NCBI GenBank assembly: GCA_004561775.1
Contig: SFUD01000049.1
Coordinates: forward strand, 1 to 6,006
Length of the DNA: 6,006 nt
Reading direction: 5' to 3'
Source: a bacterium
GTDB lineage: Bacteria > Bacteroidota > Bacteroidia > Bacteroidales > UBA932
Shown one piece after another: positions 5,662 through 6,006 of this stretch (position 1 is its first letter; each line of letters opens with the position of its first letter). The notes below the pieces were generated by a model that searched no databases, was not told the origin of the DNA, and saw only the letters and a list, made by a program, of their open reading frames with translations. The translations under genes and the position numbers were made by a program.

Positions 5662-6006
5662 GAGGCTTGCTCTTCTGCGTGCCAGAGGTATAATGGCATT
5701 GGTGGCGCTGCTTTTTTTGTTTCAGGCAGGGCTCTTTATCTACAACAAATTTTTTGATGCTGTCTCTGTTGCGGCTGCTGCAGAGAGTCCCGCAGCGGCG
5801 CGCAGAGTTGCTGCAAGAGGCAATGGCGCTTCTGCAGGCAAAGATTCCTCTGCAGGAAAAGATTCCTCTGCAGGCAATGGCGCTTCTGCCGCCACCAGCC
5901 AATCTGCTGCAAAGGTCCAATCTGCTGCAAAGGGTCAATCTGTCGCAAAGGGCAAGTATTCAGCCAGGCGGGTGCCTCGTCTGGTTAATCTCAATAGGGC
6001 GGACAG
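5615..6006 (+). CDS. Membrane-anchored protein with repetitive linker, probably a ComEA-like helix-hairpin-helix protein (3' end outside window)
   Basis: The frame is open from after a stop at 5573 to the right edge, giving 130 residues plus two bases from the ATG at 5615. Seen: a charged N-terminus (1-25, many Glu/Arg/Lys); one hydrophobic segment at 26-43 (start IMALVALLFLF, end FIY) flanked by basic residues on the inner side, so it is probably N-in with the rest periplasmic; a low-complexity Ala/Ser/Gly/Lys linker at about 50-115 built from 6-residue repeats; then PRLVNLNRAD at 121-130. This last piece resembles the opening of the helix-hairpin-helix domain of ComEA-type proteins ('VNINTAD' followed by a 'LPGIG' loop), which bind DNA without sequence specificity. 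The diagnostic GIG hairpin is beyond the edge, so the function is an inference. Alternative starts are ATG 5600 (5 residues longer) and ATG 5693 (removes the charged tail and overlap). AGGGG at 5603-5607, 7 nt upstream, favours 5615. Confidence 0.6.
   Translation, partial: MKGREEKREEERAGNERLALLRARGIMALVALLFLFQAGLFIYNKFFDAVSVAAAAESPAAARRVAARGNGASAGKDSSAGKDSSAGNGASAATSQSAAKVQSAAKGQSVAKGKYSARRVPRLVNLNRAD
5617..5651 (+). repeat. Uninterrupted 35-base polypurine tract
   Basis: All 35 bases are A or G on the + strand. The tract encodes the GERREEGRGE tail of RsmI in one frame and the charged KGREEKREEERA N-terminus of the downstream protein in another. It is simple GA-rich sequence prone to slippage and contains several Shine-Dalgarno-like GGAG/AGGAG cores, though none is positioned for a recognised gene other than by chance. 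Confidence 0.7.
5819..5953 (+). repeat. 18-bp-period repeats encoding a hexapeptide linker
   Basis: Three kinds of near-exact repeats sit together. A 17-bp unit occurs at 5819-5835 and 5873-5889 (encoding GNGAS). A 17-bp unit occurs at 5840-5856 and 5858-5874 with 18-bp spacing (encoding GKDSSA). A 16-bp unit occurs at 5900, 5918 and 5936, again 18 bp apart, with the third copy changed at two bases (encoding QSAAKV, QSAAKG, QSVAKG). The 18-bp period keeps the frame, so gain or loss of units would change linker length without breaking the protein. Confidence 0.85.

Noticed and set aside
5658..5693. ATGA overlap at the rsmI stop as the start of the next gene
   Set aside because: This frame reads only 11 codons to a TAA at 5691-5693. 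The real downstream frame is the one with ATGs at 5600, 5615 and 5693.
5450..5938. Minus-strand frames with Cys/Arg or Leu/Gln repeats at the right end
   Set aside because: The repeats are the complement of the 18-bp linker repeats of the + strand gene, which has a membrane segment and sensible composition.

Overview
The window looks like a chromosomal segment of a member of the Bacteroidota, probably Bacteroidales and probably not a well-studied genus. Three things point there. The thymidine kinase, RsmI and TrkA sequences are of the Bacteroidales kind. Most genes lack a strong Shine-Dalgarno sequence. The one clear intergenic gap carries a match to the Bacteroidota sigma-factor -7 box (TAnnTTTG). 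Base composition looks balanced, with an unusual codon preference (GAG, AAG, ATA, AGA, TCT). No RNA genes, insertion sequences, phage genes or CRISPR arrays are visible.

Layout, all on the + strand: (1) 1-1198, the C-terminal part of a TonB-dependent outer-membrane receptor that enters from the left edge, with no SusD partner after it. (2) 1199-1270, a 72-bp gap with a likely promoter and an imperfect inverted repeat over the predicted mRNA leader. (3) 1271-2974, a SulP-family anion transporter with a C-terminal STAS domain. (4) 2984-4336, trkA, the NAD-binding regulator of Trk potassium uptake. (5) 4349-4927, tdk, thymidine kinase. (6) 4930-5661, rsmI, the 16S rRNA C1402 2'-O-methyltransferase. 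(7) 5615-6006 and beyond the right edge, a single-pass membrane protein with a repetitive Ala/Ser/Gly/Lys linker. It ends at the window edge in what looks like the start of a helix-hairpin-helix (ComEA-like) DNA-binding domain, and its start overlaps the end of rsmI.

Genes 3-7 are separated by 9, 12, 2 and about -47 bp, so they probably form one transcript from the promoter near 1225. Their functions are mostly unrelated housekeeping: anion transport, potassium transport control, thymidine salvage and ribosome modification. The one thematic pair is the SulP transporter and TrkA (ion homeostasis).

I see no convincing undescribed system. The most interesting points are the rsmI/downstream-gene junction, where a 15-bp tandem duplication has copied both the RsmI tail and the start codon of the next gene; the 18-bp-period repeats in that next gene; the methionine-rich loops of the TonB receptor; and the inverted repeat at the sulP promoter.
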